Assembly (NCBI RefSeq): GCF_021026195.1
Contig: NZ_JAJNCT010000003.1
Location: 289,699 to 353,698 of the forward strand
Direction of reading: 5' to 3'
Source of the DNA: Comamonas koreensis
Lineage (GTDB): Bacteria > Pseudomonadota > Gammaproteobacteria > Burkholderiales > Burkholderiaceae_C
Length of the DNA: 64,000 nt
Positions 27,429-36,521 of this stretch are shown piece by piece. A model generated the notes under the pieces. That model searched no databases and was not told the DNA's origin. It saw only the letters and a program-made list of their open reading frames with translations. Each line of letters opens with the position of its first letter. Within the stretch, counting starts at the first letter, position 1. Position numbers and translations under genes: made by a program.

Positions 27429-27466
27429 AAGGCCGCCAACCCGGGTCCAGGTTGGCGGCCTTGTGT
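27429..27466 (+). terminator. Terminator of the rhamnonate operon
   Basis: A perfect 13-bp stem, AAGGCCGCCAACC (27429-27441) with GGTTGGCGGCCTT (27450-27462), 8-base loop, then TTGTGTTGTT. It lies between aldA and the convergent tetR gene and could serve both directions. Confidence 0.8.
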
Positions 27467-27483
27467 TGTTGGCGAGACGGCAA

Positions 27484-28071
27484 TCAGGGCTTGGCGCTGA
27501 GCCCTTCCACCACCGCGCGTACCTGCTGCAGCACCTCGTCGGCGAGTGCCGGATCGGACTTGACGACGCCGCGCGAGATGGCCATCGCGCCCACCAGGGC
27601 TGCCACCAGGGTGCTGGCCAAGGCCTGGCGCTGCTGAGGGTCGGCGCTGGGCGGCAAGGCCGCCTCGATGCCGGCGCGCAGCTCGGCAAAGCCGTCGCTG
27701 AAGCTGCGGCTCACGGCCTCGCTCTGGCGGCCGGCATCGCAGGCGGTGGAGACCAGCGGGCAGCCCCGTGTCATGTCATCGCGCACCTGGGGGTTGAGGT
27801 AGCTGTCCAGGAAGGTGGCCATCGCATGCTCGCTCTTTTCACTGGCCTGCTTGACCCGGCCAAAGCCTTGCTCAAACCCATAGGCCAGCGCCTGGGCGGC
27901 CAGGTCCTGCTTGTCGCTGAAATGCTTGTACAAGGCGCCCTGCGTCAGACCCGCCTGCTGGCAGATATCGGCCACGCCCGTGCCATCAATGCCGCGTTCC
28001 TTGAACAGCGCAGCGGCGGCATCCAGCAGTGCCTGGCGGTTCTGTTGCGCTTGTTCCTTGGTGACTTTCAT
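27484..28071 (-). CDS. TetR-family transcriptional regulator
   Basis: A 195-residue repressor. The N-terminal HTH (ALLDAAAALFKERGIDGTGV, then ICQQAGLTQGALYKHFSDKQ) is canonical. The C-terminal domain with GCPLVSTACDAGRQSEAV resembles the AcrR/TetR_C group that includes regulators of efflux pumps. The start is ATG near 28071 (MKVTKEQAQQ); an upstream in-frame ATG lies inside the divergent MFS gene. It probably controls the divergent transporter through the operator between them. Confidence 0.9.
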   Translation of the reverse strand: MKVTKEQAQQNRQALLDAAAALFKERGIDGTGVADICQQAGLTQGALYKHFSDKQDLAAQALAYGFEQGFGRVKQASEKSEHAMATFLDSYLNPQVRDDMTRGCPLVSTACDAGRQSEAVSRSFSDGFAELRAGIEAALPPSADPQQRQALASTLVAALVGAMAISRGVVKSDPALADEVLQQVRAVVEGLSAKP

Positions 28072-28097
28072 CGCAAATACCCTGCTTGAACCTGTGC

Positions 28098-28127
28098 TTG
28101 ACAGTTTTTGATTGTGATCGCTATCAT
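28098..28127 (+). promoter_or_regulatory. Sigma-70 promoter with overlapping TetR-type operator
   Basis: TTGACA at 28098-28103 and TATCAT at 28122-28127 (18-bp spacing) form a good promoter for the MFS gene. TGATTGTGATCGCTATCA (28109-28126), 14 of 18 positions symmetric, fills the spacer. A bound repressor would occlude the promoter. Confidence 0.6.
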
Positions 28128-28159
28128 TGTAGCTCCTCCGCCGATAACATCCAAATAAC

Positions 28160-29443
28160 ATGCTCGCTTCCCGACTCGCCGTGCTGCTCCAGCGCCATGG
28201 CATCCATTACGCCTGGGTGATTGCCGCCATCACCTTCCTGGCCATGCTGGTCACCTCGGCGGCGCTGGGCTTGCCGGGGGTGCTGATGCAGCCGCTGGCC
28301 GTCGAGTTTGGCTGGAGCGTGCGTGATCTGTCCTCGGTGTTCGCCACCCGCTTTGCGCTGTATGGCCTGCTGGGGCCCTTTGCAGCCGTCATTTTGCTGC
28401 GCTATGGCGTATCGCGTGTGGTGGCGCTGGCTGCGGCGGTGATTGCCAGTGCCTTGCTGCTGGGCCTGTTCATGCACAACCTGGGCCAGGCCTTTGTGCT
28501 CTGGGGCATTGTGCTGGGCATGGGCACGGGCCTGACTGCGATGGTGCTGGGTGCCACGGTGGCCAACCGCTGGTTTGTACAGCGCAAGGGCCTGGTCATG
28601 GGTTTGCTGGCGGGCAGCAGTGCCACCGGCCAGCTGCTGTTCTTGCCAGCTGCTGCCTGGCTGATTGCGCAGTACGGCTGGCGCTGGGCGCTGCTGCCGG
28701 TGGTGGCGGCATCGGCCGTGGTGCTGGTGCTGGTGCTGCTGTTCATGCGCGACAGCCCGGCCCAGATGCAGCTGGCCCCTTATGGCGCTGACCCTGCTGC
28801 AGCGCCCGCCGCGCCTGCACCCCGCGCCAGCTGGGGCCTGCCCTTCAGCACCTTGGCCGCTGCCTCGCGCGTGCCCGCCTTCTGGATTTTGGCGGGCACC
28901 TTTTTCATCTGCGGGCTCAGCACCAATGGGCTGATCCAGACCCACTTTGTCTCGCTCTGCGGTGACTATGGCCTGGGCCCGGTGCCAGCGGCATCGGTGC
29001 TGGCGATGATGGGCATTTTTGACCTGGTGGGCACGACCTTGTCGGGCTATCTGTCGGACCGCTATGACAGCCGCAAGCTGCTGTTCTGGTACTACGGCCT
29101 GCGCGGGCTGTCGCTGTTCTGGCTGCCGTACTCCGAGTTCACCGTGGCCGGCCTGTCGCTGTTTGCGGTGTTCTATGGGCTGGACTGGATTGCGACCGTG
29201 CCGCCCACCGTCAAGCTGGTGGCCAGCGAGTTCGGGCCCGAGCGCGCAGCGCTGGTGTTTGGCTGGGTGTTTGCCGCCCACCAGCTCGGTGCCGCAGTGG
29301 CCGCCTATGGCGCAGGTCTGGCGCGCTCGGTGCTGTCGTCCTATTCACCCGCGTTGTTTGTCGCAGGCGCTGCCTGCCTGGTGGCGGCAGCGGCGGTGCT
29401 GTGGGTGCGCAAGCCGGTGATCGCCTTGCGCGCCGTGGGTTAA
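28160..29443 (+). CDS. MFS transporter, oxalate/formate antiporter-like
   Basis: A 427-residue, 12-helix major facilitator. The first helices contain YAWVIAAITFLAMLVTSAAL and GVLMQPLAVEFGWS, the style of OFA/monocarboxylate MFS proteins. The inter-half loop is Pro/Ala-rich (about residues 205-230), and GYLSDRYDSRK is the MFS motif-A copy in the second half. The substrate is probably a small organic acid or a toxic compound, by family and TetR control. It is divergent from tetR, and its stop overlaps that of the convergent Bug gene. Confidence 0.85.
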   Translation: MLASRLAVLLQRHGIHYAWVIAAITFLAMLVTSAALGLPGVLMQPLAVEFGWSVRDLSSVFATRFALYGLLGPFAAVILLRYGVSRVVALAAAVIASALLLGLFMHNLGQAFVLWGIVLGMGTGLTAMVLGATVANRWFVQRKGLVMGLLAGSSATGQLLFLPAAAWLIAQYGWRWALLPVVAASAVVLVLVLLFMRDSPAQMQLAPYGADPAAAPAAPAPRASWGLPFSTLAAASRVPAFWILAGTFFICGLSTNGLIQTHFVSLCGDYGLGPVPAASVLAMMGIFDLVGTTLSGYLSDRYDSRKLLFWYYGLRGLSLFWLPYSEFTVAGLSLFAVFYGLDWIATVPPTVKLVASEFGPERAALVFGWVFAAHQLGAAVAAYGAGLARSVLSSYSPALFVAGAACLVAAAAVLWVRKPVIALRAVG

Positions 29444-30453
29444 TCCGCCCGCGCGCCCGAGCGTTTCACAATCTCGGCCCATTTCTTTTCTTCGCTGCGC
29501 ATATAGGCCAGAAACTCCTGCGGGCTCGACCCGACGGGTTCGGCGCCCATGCGCTGGTACTGCGCGGCCACCTCGGGCTTGCGCAAGGCCTGCTGCGCGG
29601 CCTGGGCCAGTTTTCCGACGATCTCGGGCGGCGTGTTCTTGGGCGCCCAGAGGCCATACCAGGTGCTGGTGGCGTAGTCGGCAATGCCCGATTCCTGCAT
29701 GGTCGGAATCTGCGGTAGCGAGCTGGAGCGCTTGGCGGTGGTCACGGCCAACGCCTTGAGCTTGCCCGAGGTGATAAAGGGCATGGCCGAGGGCATCGAG
29801 TCAAACATCAGCTGGATCTGGCCGCCCATCAGATCGGTGAGTGCCGGCGAGCTGCCCTTGTAGGGCACATGCTGCATGGCGATGCCGGTCTTGAGCTTGA
29901 ACAGCTCGCCCGACAGGTGCTGCGACGAGGCATTGCCGGCCGAGCCAAAATTGACCGTGCCCTTGCTCTTTTTCAGGTAGGCCACCAGCTCTTGCACGTT
30001 CGACACCGGCAGCTCGCTGTTGACCACCAGCACCAGCGGCACATCGACGATCTGCGTGATCGGTGCAAAGTCGTTGAAGGAGTCATACGGCACCTTGTCG
30101 TAGACCGAGGGGTTGATCACCTGCAGCGAGGCATTGGCCAGCAGGGTATAGCCATCGGGCTGGGCCTTGGCGACCTGGGCCGCGCCCACCATGCCGCTGG
30201 CACCGGGCTTGTTGTCGATGAAGATGGTCTGCTTCAGGCTCTCGCTCATCGAGATGGCGACGAGGCGGCCGACCAGGTCAGTGGGGCCGCCGGGCGGGTA
30301 GGGGATCACCATGCGGATGGTCGAGGCCGGGTAGTCGGCCGCCGATGCCGCGTTGGCAGCAGGCAGGCCGCTGCCCAGCAGGGCCAGGCCCAGGCCGGTA
30401 TGCAGCAGCGATTGCAGGGCCTGGCGGCGCTGCGGTGCGTGGCGTTGTGTCAT
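29440..30453 (-). CDS. Bug-family periplasmic tricarboxylate-type binding protein
   Basis: A 337-residue exported receptor of the TctC/Bug family. The signal peptide has a basic start (MTQRHAPQRRQALQ) and ends near AANA/ASA. The ligand-pocket motifs YPPGGPTDLVGRL and DNKPGASGMVGA are clear, as are GSAGNASSQHLSGELFK and HVPYKGSSPALTDLMGGQ. No TctAB membrane genes are beside it; many Burkholderiales Bug genes are such orphans. It overlaps the oxidoreductase gene by 4 bases and so belongs to the CoA-transferase operon, suggesting capture of the acid that operon activates. Confidence 0.92.
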   Translation of the reverse strand: MTQRHAPQRRQALQSLLHTGLGLALLGSGLPAANAASAADYPASTIRMVIPYPPGGPTDLVGRLVAISMSESLKQTIFIDNKPGASGMVGAAQVAKAQPDGYTLLANASLQVINPSVYDKVPYDSFNDFAPITQIVDVPLVLVVNSELPVSNVQELVAYLKKSKGTVNFGSAGNASSQHLSGELFKLKTGIAMQHVPYKGSSPALTDLMGGQIQLMFDSMPSAMPFITSGKLKALAVTTAKRSSSLPQIPTMQESGIADYATSTWYGLWAPKNTPPEIVGKLAQAAQQALRKPEVAAQYQRMGAEPVGSSPQEFLAYMRSEEKKWAEIVKRSGARAD

Positions 30454-31466
30454 GTCTTGTCTCCTTGTATTTGTAGCGCGACCTTGCCCAGCACCTCGCG
30501 GCTGTGCAGCGCATCCAGCGCATCGCAGAGCTGGTCCATGGCGTACACCCGCGAGATGTCGGGATGGATGGCGTCGCGGTGGGCCATCTCAAACAGCGCG
30601 GCCATCATGGCCTGCATGGCGGCGGCATGGCGCTGGCGCTCGTTGGCGGGCGTCCAGCCGATGTACTGGCCATAGAAGAAGCCGTGGATCGTCAGGTTCT
30701 TGACCAGCGCGATATTCATCGGCACCTTGGGGATCGTGCCGCTGGCAAAACCGATGATGACGATGCGCCCGTTCTGCGCGGTGCAGCGCTGCGCCTGCAG
30801 CAGCAGGTCGCCGCCCACCGGGTCAAACACCAGGGTGGCGCCTTTGCCCCCGGTCACCGCCTTGACCTGCTCGATCAGGTGCTGCGGGTCGACCGCATGC
30901 TGCGCGCCACGGCGCAAGGCCGCCTGGCGCTTTTCTTCGCTGCTGGCGCATGCAATCACCTGCACGCCGGGGACCTGGGCGGCCAGCTCGACAGCCGCCG
31001 CACCCACGCCCGAGCCGGCACCCAGCACCAGCAGGCTGTCGCCCGCCTGCAGCGCCGCGCGCCAGTGCAGGGCGGTGTAGGCCGTGCCGTAAGAGATCGG
31101 CAGCGCCAGCGCGCGCAGCGGGTCCAGCCCCGCGGGTACGGCATACACGGTGCTGGCATGCACCTTGGCCTGCTGCGCATAGGCGCCCCAGTCGCAGATG
31201 AACACGACCGGGTCGCCTACCTGGACATGGGCCACGGCGCTGCCGCATTGCAGCACCCGGCCCACGCCTTCGGTGCCGGGCACAAAGGGCAGCGGCGGGG
31301 TCTTTTGGTACTTGCCCTCGATCAGCAGGCCGGTCGCGTGGCTGACGGTGGCATGGCGCACGTCGATCAGCACCTCGTCAGGGGCCAAGGCGGTGGGGGG
31401 CTCGGTGGTTTGGACGGCGGTCACATCGCGGGGCAGGCCGAAGCTGCGGCAGACAATGGCTTTCAT
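30450..31466 (-). CDS. NADPH:quinone oxidoreductase-like zinc-free MDR protein
   Basis: A 338-residue medium-chain reductase of the quinone-oxidoreductase/enoyl reductase group: MKAIVCRSFGLP at the start, PFVPGTEGVGRVLQ, the Rossmann motif LGAGSGVGAAAVELA, and VFDPVGGDLL. The zinc-ligand cysteines of alcohol dehydrogenases are absent. By context between a CoA-transferase and a Bug receptor it may reduce an enoyl-CoA. The start at 31466 follows AAAGGAGC; the upstream extension is Arg/Cys-rich and rejected. Overlaps the Bug gene start (ATGA). Confidence 0.85.
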   Translation of the reverse strand: MKAIVCRSFGLPRDVTAVQTTEPPTALAPDEVLIDVRHATVSHATGLLIEGKYQKTPPLPFVPGTEGVGRVLQCGSAVAHVQVGDPVVFICDWGAYAQQAKVHASTVYAVPAGLDPLRALALPISYGTAYTALHWRAALQAGDSLLVLGAGSGVGAAAVELAAQVPGVQVIACASSEEKRQAALRRGAQHAVDPQHLIEQVKAVTGGKGATLVFDPVGGDLLLQAQRCTAQNGRIVIIGFASGTIPKVPMNIALVKNLTIHGFFYGQYIGWTPANERQRHAAAMQAMMAALFEMAHRDAIHPDISRVYAMDQLCDALDALHSREVLGKVALQIQGDKT

Positions 31467-31479
31467 GGCACAGCTCCTT

Positions 31480-32664
31480 TCACAGGCCCACGACCTGGCG
31501 GGCCGCCAGTGCGTCGATCTCGCCCGGTGCCAGGCCCAGGCTGCGCAGAATCTGCAGGCTGTCGGCACCAATGCGCGGTGCGGGCAGCGGTGCATCGGGC
31601 TTTGCCGGCCAGGGCGTGGCGGCCATCAGCACCTCGCCAAAATCGGGCTGCTGCAGGGTCTTGAAGGTGGCCAGGTGCCGGGCCTGCGGGTGCTGCACCA
31701 CATCGGCTGCGTTATGTACCACCGCATGCAGCACGCTGTGCTGGTTGAACAGTGCGCGCAACTCGGCCAGCGTGCGACCTGCGACGGCGCGGGCCAGGTC
31801 GGCATGCAGCACGGCCTTGTGCTGCAGCCGCAGTGCATTGCTGGCAAAGCGTGGGTCGCTGTCCCAGCCGGTCAGGTCCAGCGCCTTGCCAATGCGCAGA
31901 AACTGCTCGTTGTTCAGCGCCAGAATCGTCAAACGGCCATCGGCCGCATCAAAGATGCCATTGGGCGCGCTGACGGCCGCCTTGACGGTCTGGCCGCCCA
32001 GCACCTCTTCCGACAGCGCGGTCGATTGCAGCGCGCAGCAGACATTGAACAGGTTCAGCTCCACATGCTGGCCCTTGCCGGTCTTCATGCGCTGCAGCAG
32101 CGCGGCGGTGCAGGCCTGCGCGGCATACACGCCGGTGGCAATGTCGGCCAGCAAGAAGCCGATGCGCTGCGGTGCGCCCTGCGCATCGCGGTTGCTGTTC
32201 ATCAGCCCGGTGTCGGCCTGCATCACCGAGTCAGTCGCCGGGTTGTCGGCAAAAGGGCCGTCCGCGCCATAGCCGCTGATCGACACATAGACCGGCTCCA
32301 GCCCCAGCGCCTGAAGCGTGGCAAAGTCCAGGCCCAGGCGCTCCACCACCTGCGGGCGAAAGTTCTGTACCACCACATCGGCATCACGCGCCAGCTGCAG
32401 GATCAGCGCCTTGCCCTCGGGCTGCTTGGCATCGACCGCCAGGCTTTGCTTGCCGGCGTTGTAGGTGCTGGACAAGGTGCTGTGGCCATTGCGGGCTACG
32501 CCCACATGGCGGCCCCAGTCGCCCTGGGCGGGCTCGACCTTGATGACCTCGGCACCCTGGTGGGCGAGCAGCTGGGCGCAGTAGGGGCCGGCCACGCCCT
32601 GGCTCAAATCCAGGACCTTGAAACCGGCGAGCGGGGTAAACCCCAGTGTTGACTCTGGCGTCAC
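31480..32664 (-). CDS. CaiB/BaiF family CoA-transferase
   Basis: A 394-residue class III CoA-transferase that moves CoA between carboxylic acids. It has the family opening LAGFKVLDLSQGVAGPYCAQ, LAHQGAEVIKVEP, NAGKQSLAVD and YVSISGYGADGPFAD. The start is taken as GTG at 32664 because AAGGAGA lies 7 bases before it; an ATG 12 codons upstream has no ribosome-binding site. It is first in the operon with the oxidoreductase and Bug genes and divergent from a LysR gene. The acid substrate is not deducible. Confidence 0.9.
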   Translation of the reverse strand: MTPESTLGFTPLAGFKVLDLSQGVAGPYCAQLLAHQGAEVIKVEPAQGDWGRHVGVARNGHSTLSSTYNAGKQSLAVDAKQPEGKALILQLARDADVVVQNFRPQVVERLGLDFATLQALGLEPVYVSISGYGADGPFADNPATDSVMQADTGLMNSNRDAQGAPQRIGFLLADIATGVYAAQACTAALLQRMKTGKGQHVELNLFNVCCALQSTALSEEVLGGQTVKAAVSAPNGIFDAADGRLTILALNNEQFLRIGKALDLTGWDSDPRFASNALRLQHKAVLHADLARAVAGRTLAELRALFNQHSVLHAVVHNAADVVQHPQARHLATFKTLQQPDFGEVLMAATPWPAKPDAPLPAPRIGADSLQILRSLGLAPGEIDALAARQVVGL

Positions 32665-32806
32665 GTATTGTCTCCTTGCATGGCCCGGGCTAGGCGACAC
32701 CCGCCCGGACGTTTGTTGTGAGACCCATGTTAAAAACGCGAAGCCGCTTTGGGAACTGCCAAAGCACAGCCATCAGTGGTGATTCAAAATCAACAATCAA
32801 AAGGGG

Positions 32807-33754
32807 ATGCCGGCCATGGACCTGAACCTGGTGCGTTTGTTTGTGGCGATTGCCGAGTCGCGCAACCTGAGCGATGCGGCCCAGCGCTCGGGCGTCACGC
32901 GTTCGAATGTGTCGCGCCGGCTGGCGCTGCTGGAAAAGCAGTTTGGCGCGCAGCTGCTGCGCCGTACCACCCGGCATATGGAGCTGACCCAGGCCGGCCG
33001 CATCCTGCATGGCCAATGCCTGCTGGCCCTCAATGCGCTGCAAAGCGCCCAGCTGCAGATCGACCAGATCCACCAGACCATCAGTGGCGAGATCCGCGTG
33101 CGCATTCCCACCGGTTTGGGGCATTTCCACCTCAAACCGCTGATCCTGGACTTTTGCCAGGCGCATCCCGATCTGCTGCTGCGCCTCGTCATCAACGACC
33201 AGATCCATGACCTGGTGGCCTCCAAGGTAGACCTGGCGATCCACATCACCTCGGCACCGCTGGAAGACCATGTGGCCACCCGCGTCTGCGGCATCGAATG
33301 GGGGCTGTTTGCCACCCCGGCCTATCTGCAGACTCTGGGCCTGGCGCTGCAAACCCCGCAGGACATCAAGCACGCCCGGCTGCTGGCGCCCCTCAACATC
33401 CACCACCGGCTGGAGTTCTGGCGGCACAGCGATGGCCTGCATGAGCAGGTGCAGAGCATGCCGTCGATCCAGTCGGGCGACTACCAGTTTCTGTTCAACG
33501 CCGCGATGGCCGACCTGGGCGTGGTGCTGCTGCCCTACTATGCCGTGCGGGAGGCCATCGCCCAGCGCAGCCTGGTGCAGGTGCTGGATGGCTTTGGCGT
33601 CAAGGGCGTGGGCGATGCGCTCTATGTGGTGCGCGCGCCCAACCGCCAGCCCTCGGCGGCCACCCTGGCGCTGATCGAGCTGCTGGTCTCATCGATCCAG
33701 AAGATGGCGCCGGGCTGGCGCCTGGGCACTGCAGCGGCAGGTGCCGGGCAGTGA
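32807..33754 (+). CDS. LysR-family transcriptional regulator
   Basis: A 315-residue LysR protein: MDLNLVRLFVAIAESRNLSD, GVTRSNVSRRLALLEKQFGA, and LLRRTTRHMELTQAG. A substrate-binding domain of the CrgA/PP2-type follows. It is divergent from the CoA-transferase operon across about 140 bp, the usual geometry for a LysR activator and its target. ATG 32816 (MDLNLV) is an alternative start. Confidence 0.92.
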   Translation: MPAMDLNLVRLFVAIAESRNLSDAAQRSGVTRSNVSRRLALLEKQFGAQLLRRTTRHMELTQAGRILHGQCLLALNALQSAQLQIDQIHQTISGEIRVRIPTGLGHFHLKPLILDFCQAHPDLLLRLVINDQIHDLVASKVDLAIHITSAPLEDHVATRVCGIEWGLFATPAYLQTLGLALQTPQDIKHARLLAPLNIHHRLEFWRHSDGLHEQVQSMPSIQSGDYQFLFNAAMADLGVVLLPYYAVREAIAQRSLVQVLDGFGVKGVGDALYVVRAPNRQPSAATLALIELLVSSIQKMAPGWRLGTAAAGAGQ

Positions 33755-33770
33755 TCCAGTCAGCGAGTTT

Positions 33771-34076
33771 TTATACGCCAGCCGCCAGGCTGTAGACCGT
33801 CAAACCGCCATCTTCGCGGTCGCGCATCAGCAGGCCGGCCTGGGCCATCTCCTTGGCCACGCAGTAGATGGTGGCCGCTGGCAGGGGGGCGCCGCTTTGG
33901 GCGAGGTGGGAGGAGATATCAGCACATTTGACGCGAGAGCGGCCCAGCTGGACGATGGCCTCCAGCACCCGCAGCCGGGCCGGCGTGGGCCGTATGCGCA
34001 CATGGCGGCTGCGCTTGAACCAGTGGGCAGCGGGCAGGGCGGGCGCTGCCTTGCGGGGTGCGTGGTCATCATTCAT
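33771..34076 (-). CDS. Fur-type DNA-binding domain protein lacking the metal domain
   Basis: A 101-residue protein whose C-terminal 70 residues align along the winged-helix domain of Fur: RPTPARLRVLEAIVQLG, CADISSHLAQSG, LPAATIYCVAKEMAQAGLLM, then a wing (EDGGLTVYSL). It then ends; the Fur dimerisation domain with its histidine and CxxC metal sites is missing. The start at 34076 (MNDDHAPRK) is chosen because the upstream extension is Cys/Pro-rich and without a ribosome-binding site. It sits near an iron-uptake locus. It might compete at Fur boxes or respond to something other than metal. Confidence 0.6.
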   Translation of the reverse strand: MNDDHAPRKAAPALPAAHWFKRSRHVRIRPTPARLRVLEAIVQLGRSRVKCADISSHLAQSGAPLPAATIYCVAKEMAQAGLLMRDREDGGLTVYSLAAGV

Positions 34077-34240
34077 GGGCGCATCCTGGCATGGCAGTTT
34101 GGAGCCGGTTTGTCGATCTGTGGCAATTTGTGTCAACATGCCTGAGTCGGGGCGGACTGCGCTGCAGGGCGTCTGGCAGTAGGGAGGGGCAGATGACCCA
34201 GGGGCGCTGCGCCTGCGCACCCCGAGCATTGGTCAGGCGC

Positions 34241-36370
34241 TTAACCGATGCGCTGACCGCGCGAACGCATGCGCCAGGCCCCAATGCCGGCGGTCAGCAA
34301 GGTCAGCAGTACCAGGCTCCATTGCTGCAGGCTGGGCACAGGCTCCACGCTGCCGGGCACAGGCGGGGGTGGAGGCGGGGGCGGGGGTGGAGGCGGCACA
34401 GGCGGGTTGGTGGTGGCCACGGTGGCGGAGGCCATGCAAGGCTGCGCGGTGTTGCCGGTGCATTGCGCATTGGCTTCGCCCACCGCCAAAGAGGCCGTGT
34501 TGACCAGGCTGGCAGGGGGCTGAGCGCCGACGGTGGTGGCCAGCTGGATCGTCACGCTGTCACCAGCGGCGAGCGATACGACCGTCACATCCACCGCGCC
34601 GGTGCCGCTGGCGGGTACGCAGGCGGCGGCGCCACTGCTGGTACAGGTCCAGCTGGCGTTGTCCAGGCCGGCGGGCAGCAGGTCGGTGATACGGGCCTGG
34701 GTGACAGGCACATGGCCGGCATTGTGGGCGGTGATGGTGTAGTTCAGCGGCTGGCCGGCATAGACCGCAGCACTGGCCTGCGCCGTCTTGCTCAGTTGCA
34801 GCAAGGGAGTGGGCCACAGATCCACCGCAGCCGAAGCGGTGCAGGGCTTGTCCTGGGTCTGCGCGTTGGCCGGGTTGTAGCACAGCCATTCGGCATTGCT
34901 GTCCGTCACGCTGGCGGTGTTGCGGACCTGGTCCATGCGGGTAGTGATGCTGTCCACCGTGGCGACCACGGTGTAGACCAGACTGGCCTTGGCGCGCAAG
35001 CTGGCAATGGTCTGGCTCAGCACATCGCCTGCGGCCAGGCTGCCGCTGGCTTGGGGGCAGACTGCGAGGCTGCCGACCGGCGACTGGCAGCTCCAGGTGG
35101 CCGAGGCAAAGCCGGCGGGTAAGGTGTCCGACAGGGCCACGCCAGTCAGCTCGGCCGCGCCTTCGTTCTTGACGGTGACGGTGTAGCTGGCGGTTTGCCC
35201 GGCGTAGAGCGGGCCGGTTGCATCCACCGTCTTGGTCACGCTGAGCAGGGGGCTGGTAGCCACCGATGCCGAGGCGCTGCAGGGCGTGGGAAAGCCATCG
35301 CGGGCATCGCAGCTGAGGGTGCTGGTGGCAGGCGGCTCAATGGTGGCCGTATTGGTGATAACCGTGGCCCCTGTGGGCAGCGGGCTGCTGAAGCGCGATT
35401 GCACGCGGAATACCAGGGCGCTGCCAGCGGGCAGCGTCGGCAACACGGTATCGAGCGGAAAGCTGCCGGTGGCCGGCGTGGGGCAGACGGCTGCGCTGCC
35501 GGTGGGGCGGCTGCAGCTCCAGCTGCTGGCCGCTGTCTGCAGACCATCGGGCAGCGTATCTCGCAGGCGGGTGCCACTGGCGTCGCGCATGCTGGCATTG
35601 GTGACCGTGATGTCGTAGAGCACCGGGGCATTGGCGCTGGCGAGGCCGGTGTAGGCGCTGCCGTCGTTGTTGACCGCCTGCTTGGCCACCGAAAGCGGCG
35701 GCGAGCACGAAGCCGTGCCGCTGGACTGCACCAGCAGGCCGGAAGGGTCGCCCTGGTTGCCGACGACGACATAGATCGTGTTGGCACCGGTCTTGAAACC
35801 GTTATTGAGTACCACTGGCACATTGCCGCCGGTACCAAATCCACCGACGCCTAAACGCGTGCCATTGTTCGTGTAATCAAATACCGCGTCATTCACTAAA
35901 ATGCGTTTGACCTGGTTATCCACATACAGACTCAAACTCAGATTGAAACTGTCTGGATCGACTGCCGGGTCGAGTGTGAACTGGTATTGGTAGACGTAAT
36001 AACTTCTGCCGTATTGCACGCCAATCCATTGGGCATTGCCAAAGGGCGACTGCACCCAGGCACCATTGCCAGCGCCCGGGCGTGCCACCGGGCCCGGAGC
36101 GTAGCTCAAGGCAGCAGCGGCTGCTGATGTGGTGATATCGCCCAAGGCCGATGCAATGGACCAATGTGCATCCAGGCTGCCAAGCGGCATTTTGGGGCTG
36201 TTGATACTGTAGCCATTGCTGCCATCAATACCCGTATTGAATATGGCAGGATCTGTACTGCAGGAAATAACAGGGGCAGTTTGGGCCTGGACCACCAGCG
36301 GTTGGGCAAGTGCCGCCACCGCACATCCCAGGCCCACATAATGGGCCACCGTTATTTTGAAGGCTTTCAT
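34241..36370 (-). CDS. DUF11-repeat surface protein with IPTL-CTERM sorting signal
   Basis: A 709-residue exported protein. The signal peptide starts MKAFKITVAHYVGLGC and ends near VVQAQ. An N-terminal beta-rich domain (about residues 35-210) is followed by three DUF11-like repeats, each with a YAG/YTGL-type strand (YAGQTASYTVTVKNEG, YAGQPLNYTITAHNAG) and a WSC...VCP disulfide pair. A poly-Pro spacer (PPVPP followed by a run of Pro) leads to the tail VPSLQQWSLVLLTLLTAG and MRSRGQR, an IPTL-CTERM signal processed by an exosortase-like system. The first third of the gene is visibly AT-richer than the repeats. Start set by CACAGGA upstream of ATG 36370. Confidence 0.85.
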   Translation of the reverse strand: MKAFKITVAHYVGLGCAVAALAQPLVVQAQTAPVISCSTDPAIFNTGIDGSNGYSINSPKMPLGSLDAHWSIASALGDITTSAAAAALSYAPGPVARPGAGNGAWVQSPFGNAQWIGVQYGRSYYVYQYQFTLDPAVDPDSFNLSLSLYVDNQVKRILVNDAVFDYTNNGTRLGVGGFGTGGNVPVVLNNGFKTGANTIYVVVGNQGDPSGLLVQSSGTASCSPPLSVAKQAVNNDGSAYTGLASANAPVLYDITVTNASMRDASGTRLRDTLPDGLQTAASSWSCSRPTGSAAVCPTPATGSFPLDTVLPTLPAGSALVFRVQSRFSSPLPTGATVITNTATIEPPATSTLSCDARDGFPTPCSASASVATSPLLSVTKTVDATGPLYAGQTASYTVTVKNEGAAELTGVALSDTLPAGFASATWSCQSPVGSLAVCPQASGSLAAGDVLSQTIASLRAKASLVYTVVATVDSITTRMDQVRNTASVTDSNAEWLCYNPANAQTQDKPCTASAAVDLWPTPLLQLSKTAQASAAVYAGQPLNYTITAHNAGHVPVTQARITDLLPAGLDNASWTCTSSGAAACVPASGTGAVDVTVVSLAAGDSVTIQLATTVGAQPPASLVNTASLAVGEANAQCTGNTAQPCMASATVATTNPPVPPPPPPPPPPPPVPGSVEPVPSLQQWSLVLLTLLTAGIGAWRMRSRGQRIG

Positions 36371-36521
36371 TTCATTCCTGTGAATAACTTTATTCAATTC
36401 TGTTATGCATCGTAGTAGGATGAACAGGCGTCAGGAATACGGCAATGTCAAACATCCTTATGCCGCAGGATGGTTAACAATTTTTATGAGTGTGCGAGAT
36501 GCGGTTGAAACCCGGTAATGC

